A stretch of DNA of 64,000 nt from Gammaproteobacteria bacterium (GTDB lineage Bacteria; Pseudomonadota; Gammaproteobacteria; Arenicellales; Poriferihabitantaceae). Of the stretch, positions 24,752-33,793 are shown piece by piece. Position numbers and translations under genes: made by a program. Under the pieces are notes generated by a model. That model saw only the letters and a program-made list of their open reading frames with translations. It did not search any database and was not told where the DNA came from. Every line of letters starts with the position of its first letter. Position 1 is the first letter of the stretch. The stretch covers positions 1 to 64,000 of the forward strand of contig JAUILZ010000021.1 in NCBI GenBank assembly GCA_030432755.1, read 5' to 3'.

Positions 24752-25300
24752 TTGCATGCGGCGTATTCATTGCCGATCACGCCGGAATCCTGCAAAGAAA
24801 TGAAACTGGACGCAGAAAACCAACTTGACGACATCGATCAACACCTGCTACGCCTGTTGCAGAAGGATGCGCTGATGGTAGCGGAGCAACTCGGCAATGC
24901 CGTGGGGCTCTCGGCGACCGCCGCCAAACGCCGGGTGAACCGTCTGCGCGAGAGCGGCGTGATCGTGAAGGACGTATCCGTGGTGAACCCGAAGAGCGTG
25001 GGCCTCGAGGTATTCACCCTGGTGATGGTCAATCTCGAGCGTGACAGGCCGGAAATCCTGCAGAGCTTTCGCCAGGCAATTGAAAGGCATCCGCGCATCG
25101 TCCAGGGCTTCTACGCCACCGGCGACGCGGACTTCGTGCTCCTGGTGGCATCGCGTTCGCTGGAGGAATACGAGCGCTTTACCCGCGAACTGTTCTGGGA
25201 AAACCCCAACATCCGCAGCTTCCGCACCATGGTGGTGATGAACCAGGTCAAGGTGGGCTACGCATTACCCATTGGCGACCAGGCGGTGGAAGTGGGCTGA
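24752..25300 (+). CDS. AsnC/Lrp family transcriptional regulator
   Basis: Up to 182 residues: N-terminal helix-turn-helix (LDDIDQHLLRLLQKDALM, GLSATAAKRRVNRLRESGVI) and a C-terminal RAM ligand-binding domain (VFTLVMVNLERD, VQGFYATGDADFVLLVA). The ATG at 24800 (MKLDAEN) gives the usual short Lrp N-terminus and may be the real start; 24752 is the longest form. It is divergent from the ALDH-aminotransferase-TRAP operon. This is the position of DoeX/AsnC regulators in ectoine clusters, which respond to catabolic intermediates. A small ATTC-TACG-GAAT dyad at 24732-24743 lies between the divergent genes. Confidence 0.85.
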   Translation: MHAAYSLPITPESCKEMKLDAENQLDDIDQHLLRLLQKDALMVAEQLGNAVGLSATAAKRRVNRLRESGVIVKDVSVVNPKSVGLEVFTLVMVNLERDRPEILQSFRQAIERHPRIVQGFYATGDADFVLLVASRSLEEYERFTRELFWENPNIRSFRTMVVMNQVKVGYALPIGDQAVEVG

Positions 25301-25406
25301 GCACAACGCGTTCCCCGGAAGCTACCGATCCGGGCCGTCACCCTGGTCCGGTCTGACCGTCAGGCACTCTCCGCGCCCGGGCGGCCTGCTTCCGGATCTC
25401 TCCTGA

Positions 25407-25464
25407 TTGGTGATGAACAATTCACCATGTTAGGATGAAAGTGATCGTGCATGCACGAATCACT
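25407..25464 (+). promoter_or_regulatory. Putative promoter and operator of the ABC transporter operon
   Basis: TTGGTG (25407-25412), an 18-bp spacer and TAGGAT (25431-25436) form a plausible sigma70 promoter. At its expected start point lies a dyad, 25440-25464: AGTGAT and ATCACT arms around the perfect palindrome GTGCATGCAC (25447-25456). A repressor bound there would block transcription start. A weaker GGTGA/TCACC dyad (25409-25426) lies in the spacer. Confidence 0.45.
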
Positions 25465-25547
25465 CCATTGCTTCATCTTCTTCTGACTCGTTCCCTGTCC
25501 ATCCGCCTGCTGATCATGGGGTAGCAAATTCCCGTCCATGGCAACTG

Positions 25548-26375
25548 TTGTCTCCGGCGTTATTCGCAATAGCGCTGCTGGTCATCGTCCCCATGTCGTT
25601 CATCCTGGTCTACTCGTTCTACGAGAACGTCGACCTGGCGGTGGACGTGGCGGCCTTCCAGTTCTCCAACTGGCGGGAACTGTTCACCGACGACTACTAT
25701 CACTACGCGATCTGGAAGACGCTGCGCATGTCGATCATCGTCACGGCGCTCGCCGCGGTGCTCGGCTATATCCCGGCCTACTTCATCGCCATGACCCGCT
25801 TTCGGCACAAGTGGCTGCTGCTGCTGTTGCTGATCCTGCCGTTCTGGGTCAGCTTCATCATCCGTACGCTGTCCTGGATACATATTCTCGGTAACCAGGG
25901 CGCAATCAACGGGGTGTTGCAATGGCTGGGCATCGTCGAGGAGCCCGTGGCGATGATGTTCACTGAACTGACGGTGATCATCGGCTTCCTCCACGTGTTC
26001 CTGCCGTACATGATTCTGAACATCTATGTCAGTCTCGAAGGCATCGACCGCAACCTGGAACCCGCGGCGCGCACGTTGGGCTGCACCCCGTGGCAGGCCT
26101 TCCGCGAGGTGACCCTGCCGCTGTCGATACCCGGGCTCGGCGCGGGTTGTTTGCTGGTGTTCGTGTTGACGGCGGGCAGTTACGTGACGCCACTGATCCT
26201 CGGCGGGCCCGACGATTTCCTGTTCGGCAACCTGATCTACGACGCCATCATCTCCGAGCTGAACTGGCCGATGGGAGCCACGCTTTCCTTTGCCCTGCTA
26301 CTGCTGCTGGGGCTGGTGGTCGTCGCCTACAGCCGGATGATGGGTCTGAACCAGCTCTATAAGGCGTTCAGCTAG
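25548..26375 (+). CDS. ABC transporter permease, PotB-like
   Basis: A 275-residue membrane protein with about six transmembrane helices and the ABC permease EAA loop (EPAARTLGCTPWQAFREVTLP). It is of the polyamine/opine/phosphonate type (PotB/PotH). The start is a problem: there is no ATG or GTG in frame. TTG 25548 gives MSPALFAIALLVIVP, almost without an N-terminal cytoplasmic part, and has no SD. The frame is open back to 25434 with a plausible extension (RPWQLLSPAL), so a non-standard start or a frameshift near the leader is possible. First gene of a four-gene import operon. Confidence 0.8.
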   Translation: MSPALFAIALLVIVPMSFILVYSFYENVDLAVDVAAFQFSNWRELFTDDYYHYAIWKTLRMSIIVTALAAVLGYIPAYFIAMTRFRHKWLLLLLLILPFWVSFIIRTLSWIHILGNQGAINGVLQWLGIVEEPVAMMFTELTVIIGFLHVFLPYMILNIYVSLEGIDRNLEPAARTLGCTPWQAFREVTLPLSIPGLGAGCLLVFVLTAGSYVTPLILGGPDDFLFGNLIYDAIISELNWPMGATLSFALLLLLGLVVVAYSRMMGLNQLYKAFS

Positions 26376-26379
26376 CCCC

Positions 26380-27165
26380 ATGCGCGCGTGGACGTTGATC
26401 AAGGCCTATACCGCGCTGGTGTACGTGTTCATGTTCGCGCCCATTGCCGTGGTCCTGCTGCTGGCGTTCAACGACTCCCAGTTCGGTGGCTTTCCCATCG
26501 AAGGCTTCAGTTTTCGCTGGTTCCACGAACTGATGCAGAACGAGGCCATCATCCGCGCCTTCAGGACATCGTTTGCGCTCGGCCTGCTGACCGCGGTGAT
26601 CGCGACCACGATCGGTATCATGGCGTCGCTTGCCCTGGTGCGTTACAGCTTTCCGGGGAAAAACCTGGTTTCCACGTTGCTGATCGCGCCGATCCTGGTG
26701 CCGGAAACCGTCCTCGCGGTAGGGCTGCTGATTTTCCTGCGATGGCTCTCCGTTCCACGTTCCTTTTTCCTGCTGCTCGTCGGGCATGTCATCATCGCGA
26801 TTCCGTTCGTGGTGCTGGTAGTGCAGGCGAGACTGGTGGGAATTCGCCGCGAGTACGAGGAGGCGTCGCGCAGCCTGGGCGCGAATCCACTGCAGACTTT
26901 CTTCCAGGTGACACTGCCGCTGCTGATGCCGGCGGTATTCGCGGGCGCGCTGTTCGCGTTCACCATTTCTTTCGACAACATCACGGCCACCATTTTCTGG
27001 CGCCCTTCCGGCTCGGAAACGGTACCCACCCAGATATTCGGCATGCTGCGCCACTCCGTCAGCCCGGAAATCAATGCGCTGGGTTTCGTCATGATCGTCC
27101 TGACCGTCGGCATCCCGCTGCTCGCGGGAGGCCTGGCCAGATATTTTTCACGCAAGCAGACCTGA
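26380..27165 (+). CDS. ABC transporter permease, PotC-like
   Basis: A 261-residue second permease with six predicted helices. It begins with AYTALVYVFMFAPIAVVLLLAFNDS, typical of PotC/PotI, and carries the EAA-loop segment YEEASRSLGANPLQTFFQVTLP, which contacts the ATPase. It starts 5 bp after the stop of the first permease. Together with that permease it forms the heterodimeric membrane channel of a polyamine-type ABC importer. Substrate not determinable from the permease. Confidence 0.87.
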   Translation: MRAWTLIKAYTALVYVFMFAPIAVVLLLAFNDSQFGGFPIEGFSFRWFHELMQNEAIIRAFRTSFALGLLTAVIATTIGIMASLALVRYSFPGKNLVSTLLIAPILVPETVLAVGLLIFLRWLSVPRSFFLLLVGHVIIAIPFVVLVVQARLVGIRREYEEASRSLGANPLQTFFQVTLPLLMPAVFAGALFAFTISFDNITATIFWRPSGSETVPTQIFGMLRHSVSPEINALGFVMIVLTVGIPLLAGGLARYFSRKQT

Positions 27166-27206
27166 TATTCGCTATCCGGTCATTCACCAACCACAGAGAA
27201 ACATTT

Positions 27207-28373
27207 ATGAAAAAGCAAGGTACAACGAGACGCTACGAACAACTCCGCGAGCGGGTTGGCAATGGAGACATCGACCGGCGGTCCTTCATGGGCCTGCTGG
27301 GATGCGCCGGACTGGCCGCGGGAGTCGTCGGCAAGCCGATGGATCTGTTCGTCCGCCAGGCCCTGGCCGCGGGCACGGAACTGTATTTCGAAGGCTGGGG
27401 CGGGGTCGTCAGCGAGGCCCTGCGCAAGCATGCCTTCGACCCCTACGAGGCGGAGACGGGCAACAAGGTCATCGACGCCACTTTCGGCGGCGAGGAAGAG
27501 GTGCTGACCAAGGTCAAGGCAGCCGGCAATACCGACGGACACAACATCCTCCATTCCTCCGGGATCACCTGGTACAAGCGCTGGGTGGACAACGGTTACG
27601 ACGTCGCGCTGAACGAAGGCAACATTCCCAACCTCTCGCTCGTCATGGAATCCATCATGGCGCCGTTTCGCGCGATCACGCCGGAAAGCCTGTCCGCAGT
27701 CCCCTACGACTTCGGCACCACGGGCATCGCCTACAACACCAACTACGTCAGCGAGGAGGACGCGAAAGCCATGGGCGCCAACCTCCTGCTCAACAAGGAT
27801 CTCGAGGGCAAGATCGGTGGCTGGGGCGGCGACTGGGCCAACCGCGCCTGGTATGGCGCGCTGCAGTCCGACCAGGACCCCAACAACATCCAGGACTGGG
27901 ATGCCGTCTGGGACAAGGCCAGGGAACATCGCGCACTGGTTGCCAAGTATTGGGAGTCCGGCGCGGAACTGATGGACCTGCTGGCCAAGGAGGAGATATA
28001 CGTGACCGAGGCCTGGTCGGGCCGCGTCGCCGCGCTGCAGGCCCAGGGCCATCCCATTGGTTACATCGACCCGAAAAACGGCCTCGCCTGGATGGAGAGC
28101 ATGTTCGTGCTCAAGGGCTCACCCATGGAGGAAGCCGAGCAATTGCTCAACTTCATGCTCGAGCCCGCCACCGCCATCGCCGTGGCGGAGGGCCAGAAAT
28201 ATCCGCCATCCCTGGATCCGAGCAAGGTCGAGATGACCGACGTCGTCAAGGGACTGCCGGCGTTCGATCCCACCGGCAAGCTCGACGGTTTGGTATTCCG
28301 CGATCCGGATGTCTGGACCGAGGTGGAGAAGGACCAGAAAAAGGCCTGGAACCGCGTCAAGAAAGGCGCTTGA
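27207..28373 (+). CDS. ABC transporter solute-binding protein, PotD-like, Tat-type signal
   Basis: A 388-residue periplasmic binding protein. The N-terminus carries a twin-arginine motif (DRRSFMGLLG) followed by a hydrophobic stretch, so export is probably by the Tat pathway. The mature part has the PotD-like pattern LYFEGWGGVVSEALRKHAF, VPYDFGTTGIAYNTNYV and a Trp/acid-rich binding cleft (EAWSGRVAALQAQG). The ligand is likely a polyamine, amino-acid derivative or similar amine; I cannot tell which. ATG 27207 is chosen; the frame is open far upstream, but that part is an out-of-frame translation of the PotC-like gene. A strong hairpin follows the stop. Confidence 0.85.
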   Translation: MKKQGTTRRYEQLRERVGNGDIDRRSFMGLLGCAGLAAGVVGKPMDLFVRQALAAGTELYFEGWGGVVSEALRKHAFDPYEAETGNKVIDATFGGEEEVLTKVKAAGNTDGHNILHSSGITWYKRWVDNGYDVALNEGNIPNLSLVMESIMAPFRAITPESLSAVPYDFGTTGIAYNTNYVSEEDAKAMGANLLLNKDLEGKIGGWGGDWANRAWYGALQSDQDPNNIQDWDAVWDKAREHRALVAKYWESGAELMDLLAKEEIYVTEAWSGRVAALQAQGHPIGYIDPKNGLAWMESMFVLKGSPMEEAEQLLNFMLEPATAIAVAEGQKYPPSLDPSKVEMTDVVKGLPAFDPTGKLDGLVFRDPDVWTEVEKDQKKAWNRVKKGA

Positions 28374-28388
28374 TTCAGGCAATCGATA

Positions 28389-28410
28389 CCCCGGGTGCCT
28401 GCACCCGGGG
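28389..28410 (+). promoter_or_regulatory. Hairpin between binding-protein and ATPase genes
   Basis: Perfect 10-bp inverted repeat CCCCGGGTGC/GCACCCGGGG, tight loop, 15 bp after the binding-protein stop and 28 bp before the ATPase start. It has no T-run, so it more likely protects the 3' end of the binding-protein message or lowers ATPase expression than terminates. Confidence 0.55.
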
Positions 28411-28438
28411 TGAATCCGGACTGCTTTCGGACTGAACC

Positions 28439-29515
28439 ATGGCGAGGGTAGAACTCAGGGGCGTCACCAAGGCATTCGGCCTCGTGCGTGCGGTGCAGAA
28501 GGCGGATATCACGTTCGAGGAGGGTTCATTCACGACCCTCCTGGGACCGTCGGGGTGTGGCAAGACGACCATCCTGCGCATGATCTCGGGCCTGGAATCG
28601 CCAACCTCGGGAGACATCCTGATCGGTGACCAGCGGGTCAACGAGATTCCGATCCACAAGCGCAACCTCGGGCTGGTGTTCCAGAACTATGCGCTGTTTC
28701 CGCACAAGACGATCGCGGAAAACATTGCATTCGGACTGAAATACCGCAGCGTGGAAAAATCCGAAATGCAGGAACGCGTGAAGAACGCGCTCGAGGTGGT
28801 CAGGCTCCCCGGTGTGGAAGACCGCTATCCGGCACAGTTGTCCGGCGGACAGCAGCAACGCATCGCCCTGGCCCGGGCCATCGTCATCGAGCCCAGCGTC
28901 CTCCTGCTGGACGAGCCGCTTTCCGCGCTCGACGCCAACCTGCGCGAGGAAATGCGGGTGGAACTGACGGCCATCCAGCACAGGATCGGCGTCACCACCA
29001 TTTTCGTGACACACGACCAGTCCGAGGCCCTGGCCATGTCGGACCGCATCATCGTGATGAGCGCCGGCAACGTGGAGCAGGTAGGTACGCCCCGGGAGGT
29101 CTACAATGCGCCCCGCAGTGAGTTTGTCGCCAACTTCCTCGGCGCGGCCAATATTCTCCAGGGCGAGGTCGTCGATAGCGGACCGGACGGGGTGGCGGTC
29201 GACAACGAGGTGTTCGGGACATTTCCCGTTTCCAACGGCGACCTGGACGGGCTGAGACCGGGCGACCCCGTCCGGGTGGTGATGCGCGCGGAGAAGGTCA
29301 AGTTGTCACGCGCGCCGCACGGCGACGGGATGGCGGCCGCGGGGCAGGGATCCGTGGAGGCGGTGGATTACCAGGGCCAGGTGGTACGCTATTTCATACG
29401 CAGCGGCGAATGCCAGCTACAGGTCATCGACATGATCGAGGACCGGCCGTTCGCGGTGGACGAGCAGGTGTTCGTGGGCGTCCGCGGCGTGGATTGCAGC
29501 ATCGTCAGGAGCTGA
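28439..29515 (+). CDS. ABC transporter ATPase, PotA-like
   Basis: A 358-residue ATP-binding subunit. Walker A GPSGCGKTT (about residue 37), signature LSGGQQQRIALARA, Walker B VLLLDEPLSALD, H-loop FVTHDQSEA, followed by a C-terminal TOBE domain (about 235-358) with FLGAANILQGEVV and VRVVMRAEKVKLS. It energises the permease pair encoded upstream. The operon order permease-permease-binding protein-ATPase is complete, so this is a functional importer module. Confidence 0.9.
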   Translation: MARVELRGVTKAFGLVRAVQKADITFEEGSFTTLLGPSGCGKTTILRMISGLESPTSGDILIGDQRVNEIPIHKRNLGLVFQNYALFPHKTIAENIAFGLKYRSVEKSEMQERVKNALEVVRLPGVEDRYPAQLSGGQQQRIALARAIVIEPSVLLLDEPLSALDANLREEMRVELTAIQHRIGVTTIFVTHDQSEALAMSDRIIVMSAGNVEQVGTPREVYNAPRSEFVANFLGAANILQGEVVDSGPDGVAVDNEVFGTFPVSNGDLDGLRPGDPVRVVMRAEKVKLSRAPHGDGMAAAGQGSVEAVDYQGQVVRYFIRSGECQLQVIDMIEDRPFAVDEQVFVGVRGVDCSIVRS

Positions 29516-29634
29516 ACGGTTCCCCGGTTCAACCGGGCGCAGGTGCCATGAGACCTGTTCCGGGATCTCGCCCGATGCCGGTAAAATGCAAACTATTCTC
29601 CGATACGGTCGTTATCGGCAAGAGACCCACCGGG

Positions 29635-31050
29635 ATGAAACTGACGATGCGACGGATGATGACGTTGCTGGCCCTGCTGCTAATCTGGCTCCCGGGGCTA
29701 TCACAGGCAAACGTGGAGGCTGGCAAGCCGGAGCGCGTGGCGCTGGTGGTGGGCAATGCCGACTACGCGCTGATGCCGCTGGACAACCCCATCAACGATG
29801 CCAGCGCCATGTCCATGGTGCTGAAAGAGGCCGGATTCGACGTGGTGACCGTTCTCGACGCGGATCTCGCCGGGATGCAGAATGCCATGCTGCAATTCGC
29901 CGCAAAGCTGACTCCGCGGAGCACCGCGCTGGTGTACTACGCCGGTCATGGTATCCAGTCCAACGGGCGCAACTACCTGCTGCCGGTGGACGTCAGGATG
30001 GAGTCGGAAAGCGCCTTGCGTTTCGAGGCGCTCTCGCTCGACGCCATCCTCGAGGAACTCGACCTGTCCGGCGCCCGCACCAAGCTGGTCATCCTGGATG
30101 CCTGTCGCAACAATCCCTTTGAACGCAAGACCCGCGGAGGCAGTCGTGGCCTGGCCGCCGTGGATGCCGCCAGGGGCACCCTGATCGCCTACGCCACGGC
30201 GCCCGGTTCCACCGCGGCCGACGGCAGCGGGGAAAACGGGCTGTATACCGCGTCGCTGATCAAGGCCATGCGTCAGCCAGGACTGAAGGTGGAAGAGGTC
30301 TTCAAACAGACCCGGATCGAGGTATCCGATGCTTCGAGCGGAGCGCAGGTTCCCTGGGAGTCCTCCTCGCTGACCGGGGACCTGATCTTCATCGGGGCCG
30401 CCGGCGACGTCACGCTCCAGGTCTCGCAACCTGACACCAGGCCATCGGCGGACCGGGACGCCATCTTCTGGCAGAGTATCGACGGAAGCACGGACCCGCG
30501 CATGTTCCAGGCCTACCTGGACCAGTTCCCCGAGGGAACGTTCCGCGCCCTGGCGGAGCTCCGGCTGGCGGTGCTTTCCGAAGAGATCATGGCGGAGGAC
30601 GAACCGGCATCCAGGGTCCTGGATGCGGCGGAAGCCGCGGTGGGCAGCGGCGATGAAGATACTTGCGCCGACCTGTCGGGAACCTGGAACAACCAGGCGA
30701 CCGGCGAGGCCATCTGCGTGCCGCCGACGCTGTCATTCACTGCCACCGGGACGGATGCCTACGCGGTGACCGGCAAGGCCTGCGGCGTGACCCTGAACGG
30801 CCAGGCGACCAGGGACGGCAACGTGCTGGAGCTTGGCTGGAAAATGGCGTCCTGTTCTGGGGTGACGACCTACACGTTCGCGGACGGCTGCCGGTTCGGA
30901 AGGGGCCCCATCGAGACCCGCAAGTCGCTGCTGTGCAAGGACCTGGACAACGAAGGGATCATCTCTTTCAGGAGCCGCGAAACAGACAGGGAGTTGTCCG
31001 CGGACTCGGAGACGACACAAAGCGATGGCTATCGCGTGAAAGACCGGTAG
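29635..31050 (+). CDS. Exported caspase-family (C14) peptidase with C-terminal extension
   Basis: A 471-residue protein from ATG 29635. Signal peptide MTLLALLLIWLPGLSQA, then a caspase p20-like domain starting RVALVVGNADYALMPLDNP. The catalytic His105 is in YYAGHGIQS and Cys157 in LDACRNNPF, both intact, so the enzyme should be active. After about residue 290 a linker with DPRMFQAYLDQFPEGTFRALAE and a C-terminal beta-rich domain (residues ~350-470, four cysteines, motif LSGTWNNQATGEAICVP) follow. Such type I metacaspase-like proteins are usually secreted in proteobacteria; their targets are largely unknown. It stands alone between an ABC operon and the DMGDH-like gene. Confidence 0.87.
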   Translation: MKLTMRRMMTLLALLLIWLPGLSQANVEAGKPERVALVVGNADYALMPLDNPINDASAMSMVLKEAGFDVVTVLDADLAGMQNAMLQFAAKLTPRSTALVYYAGHGIQSNGRNYLLPVDVRMESESALRFEALSLDAILEELDLSGARTKLVILDACRNNPFERKTRGGSRGLAAVDAARGTLIAYATAPGSTAADGSGENGLYTASLIKAMRQPGLKVEEVFKQTRIEVSDASSGAQVPWESSSLTGDLIFIGAAGDVTLQVSQPDTRPSADRDAIFWQSIDGSTDPRMFQAYLDQFPEGTFRALAELRLAVLSEEIMAEDEPASRVLDAAEAAVGSGDEDTCADLSGTWNNQATGEAICVPPTLSFTATGTDAYAVTGKACGVTLNGQATRDGNVLELGWKMASCSGVTTYTFADGCRFGRGPIETRKSLLCKDLDNEGIISFRSRETDRELSADSETTQSDGYRVKDR

Positions 31051-31124
31051 CAGAACCGGGTCACATTGACCGCCACAGAAAATACCATGTCGGTTGTGTA
31101 ATCTTCCGCGGGGGGTGTGCTGCT

Positions 31125-31130
31125 TATAAT
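31125..31130 (+). promoter_or_regulatory. Possible -10 element of the DMGDH-like gene
   Basis: A perfect TATAAT 66 bp upstream of ATG 31196. No convincing -35 is found at 16-18 bp spacing, so this is a weak prediction. Confidence 0.35.
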
Positions 31131-31195
31131 GCCGGGGAATCCGGGTTTCGTGCCGCGCAGATGTGGCGCCTCAATTTTCCAGTACACGCTTCACC

Positions 31196-33760
31196 ATGGC
31201 CAAATTTCCTGAAAGCGCCAACGTGGTCATCATCGGCCAGGGCGGAATCGTTGGCGCCTCGGTCGCCCATCACCTGATCAAAAAGGGCTGGGAGGGCATC
31301 GTCGGTATCGACAAGTCGTCCATTCCGACGGATATCGGTTCCACCTCCCATGCGTCGGACTTCTGCTACCTGACCTCCCATGACCAGATGTCCTGCTATA
31401 CCACGAAGTACAGCGTCGACTTCTTCGAGGCGATGGGACATTACAGCCGCGTGGGCGGGCTTGAAGTGGCGCGGGTCGGCGACGACGAGCGCATGGGCGA
31501 GTTACAGCGCAAGGTGGGCTCGGGAAAGGCCTTCGGCACCAACGTATCGATGATCACGCCCGCCGAGGTCAAGGCGAAGTTTCCGTTGATCGAGGAAGAC
31601 CTGGTCCAGGGCGCGATGTGGGATCCTGATGCCGGGCTGGTGGTGCCGCGCTCGCAGACCGTGGCCGGCAAACTGGTGGACGAGGCCGTGGCCACCGGCA
31701 AACTGCAATCCTTCGCCAACACCGCCTGCACGGGGCTCGTGATCGAGGCGGGTCGTATCCGCGGCGTCGAGACCAGCCGCGGGACCATCATGGCGGATAC
31801 CGTCGTTGTCTGCGCCGGTCTCTGGGGCCGGCTCATCGCGCAGATGGCGGGAGAGGACCTGCCGATCATGCCGGTGGATCATCCGCTCACGTTCTTCGGC
31901 CCGTACGATGAATTCGCCGGCACCGGCAAGGACATCGGCTTTCCGCTGCTGCGCGACCAGGGCAACTCCGCCTACATGCGCGACACCGGCGATCCGACCA
32001 CGCCCGAGGGCGGGCAGATCGAATGGGGCTACTACGAGGAGAAGAACCCGCGCCTGCTGCATCCGAAGGACCTGCCGGAGAAGGGCCAGACCCGCTGGTC
32101 GCCCTCCCAGCGGGATCTCGAGATGGAGGACATCATCGAGCCACTGGAGCGTGCCATCGAGCTGACGCCGATCCTTGGCGAACTCGGCTACAAGGACGAC
32201 CATTCGTTCAACGGCCTGCTCCAGGTTACCACCGACGGCGCCTCCTCCATCGGCGAGTCATCGACGGTGCGCGGCCTGTGGTACGCGGAGGCGGTCTGGG
32301 TGAAGGACGCTCCCGGCGTCGGCAAGCTGCTCGCGGACATGATGACGGACGGGCTCACCGACATCGACATCCACGGCGTCGACGTGGCCAGGCACTACCC
32401 GATACAGAAGACACCCGGTTTCATCCACGACCGCAGCTTCGAGTCGGCGTTCAAGATCTACAACCCCGCGGTGCACCAGCGCGAACCCTACAGCAAGGGA
32501 CGCAATCTGCGCCGCAGCCCGTTCTGGCCGAGGGAGCAGGAACTGGGCGGCTACTTCATGGAACTCGCGGGCTGGGAACGCGCCCATGGCTACGCATCCA
32601 ACGAGCACCTGCTGGAGAAATACGGCGATCGAGTCCCGGTGCGCGAGCACGAATGGGACAACCGCCATTTCTGGCGCGTGTCCAACGCCGAGCACCTCGC
32701 GATGTCGGAAAACGCCGGCATGTTCAACCTGTCCCACTTCGCGATCTACGATGTCAGCGGACCGGACGCGGAGACGTTGATGGAATATATCTGCGTGGCG
32801 AAGGTGGGCGGCGATACCGCCGTCGGCAAAGGCATTTACACCCATTTCCTCGACAGTCGCGGCGGTGTGCGCGCCGACCTCACGGTGATCCGCCTGGCGG
32901 CGAACCGCTTCCGCGTGGTGGACGGCGCCGACGCGGGCCACCGCGACTACGTCTACCTGAAGCGCATGGCCGAGGACCGCGGCTGGAACGTCGATATCGA
33001 GGATCGCAGCGACCACCTGGCCTGCCTCGGTCTCTGGGGCCCCAATGCCAGGAAGATACTGCAGGCGGTTGCGGACCATCCCGCGGAGCTGGAGGCGGAG
33101 AACTTCCCCTTCGCGACGACGAAGAACGTCACCCTGGGCGGCGTCCCGGTGATGGCATTCCGCATCTCCTACGTGGGTGAGCAGGGCTGGGAACTGCACG
33201 TTCCCTTCAGCTACGGCCTCTCGCTCTGGGACATGGTTTTCGAACAGGGTGCCACCCCGGTCGGCGTCGAGACCTACGCCAACAGCCGCCGGCTGGAAAA
33301 AAGCCTGCGGCTGCAGAACGCCGACCTGCTTACCGAGTACAACCTGCTGGAAGCGGGCCTTGCACGACCGAAGGTCAAGGCGGCGGACTTCCACGGCAAG
33401 GCCGCCTACCTCGAGCAGCGCGAACGTGAACACCAGCCGGCTTACCTCTGCACGCTGGTGATGACCGACAACACGGACGCCAACGGCGTGGCGCGCTACC
33501 CCGTAGGCACCTGCCCGATCATTGACCCGGAAACCGGCAGCGTGCCGGTGGACGAACTCGGCCGGCGTTCCTATACCACCAGCATCGCCTACGGCCCATC
33601 GGTGGGGAAGAACATTGCCCTCGGCTACCTGCCAAGGGAGCTCGCGCAGAAGGGCCGCGTCCTCGCCATCGAGTACTTCGGCGAGTCCTACCCCGTGGAG
33701 GTGGCCGCGGTGGGCTGCGTGGGTCTCTACGACCCGGAGAGCGCGCTGCCGAAAACCTGA
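31196..33760 (+). CDS. Dimethylglycine/sarcosine dehydrogenase-like FAD and folate enzyme
   Basis: An 854-residue two-part enzyme. The N-terminal half (about 1-420) is a DAO-type FAD oxidoreductase with dinucleotide motif VVIIGQGGIVGASVAHHL and the SHASDF segment near the flavin. The C-terminal half (about 440-850) is a GcvT-like tetrahydrofolate-binding domain (LFNLS-like MFNLSHFAIYDVSGPDAE, SYVGEQGWELHVPF). This architecture is that of dimethylglycine and sarcosine dehydrogenases, which demethylate N-methylglycines and pass formaldehyde to folate. The exact amine substrate is not certain. ATG 31196 is chosen over GTG 31163. Confidence 0.85.
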   Translation: MAKFPESANVVIIGQGGIVGASVAHHLIKKGWEGIVGIDKSSIPTDIGSTSHASDFCYLTSHDQMSCYTTKYSVDFFEAMGHYSRVGGLEVARVGDDERMGELQRKVGSGKAFGTNVSMITPAEVKAKFPLIEEDLVQGAMWDPDAGLVVPRSQTVAGKLVDEAVATGKLQSFANTACTGLVIEAGRIRGVETSRGTIMADTVVVCAGLWGRLIAQMAGEDLPIMPVDHPLTFFGPYDEFAGTGKDIGFPLLRDQGNSAYMRDTGDPTTPEGGQIEWGYYEEKNPRLLHPKDLPEKGQTRWSPSQRDLEMEDIIEPLERAIELTPILGELGYKDDHSFNGLLQVTTDGASSIGESSTVRGLWYAEAVWVKDAPGVGKLLADMMTDGLTDIDIHGVDVARHYPIQKTPGFIHDRSFESAFKIYNPAVHQREPYSKGRNLRRSPFWPREQELGGYFMELAGWERAHGYASNEHLLEKYGDRVPVREHEWDNRHFWRVSNAEHLAMSENAGMFNLSHFAIYDVSGPDAETLMEYICVAKVGGDTAVGKGIYTHFLDSRGGVRADLTVIRLAANRFRVVDGADAGHRDYVYLKRMAEDRGWNVDIEDRSDHLACLGLWGPNARKILQAVADHPAELEAENFPFATTKNVTLGGVPVMAFRISYVGEQGWELHVPFSYGLSLWDMVFEQGATPVGVETYANSRRLEKSLRLQNADLLTEYNLLEAGLARPKVKAADFHGKAAYLEQREREHQPAYLCTLVMTDNTDANGVARYPVGTCPIIDPETGSVPVDELGRRSYTTSIAYGPSVGKNIALGYLPRELAQKGRVLAIEYFGESYPVEVAAVGCVGLYDPESALPKT

Positions 33761-33793
33761 TTCACCGGGCGGCAGTCGCCGCCGCCGGCTGGA

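Noticed and set aside
26388..27206. Upstream extension of the binding-protein frame
   Set aside because: It lies out of frame over the PotC-like permease gene. The Tat-type signal and ATG at 27207 mark the real start.
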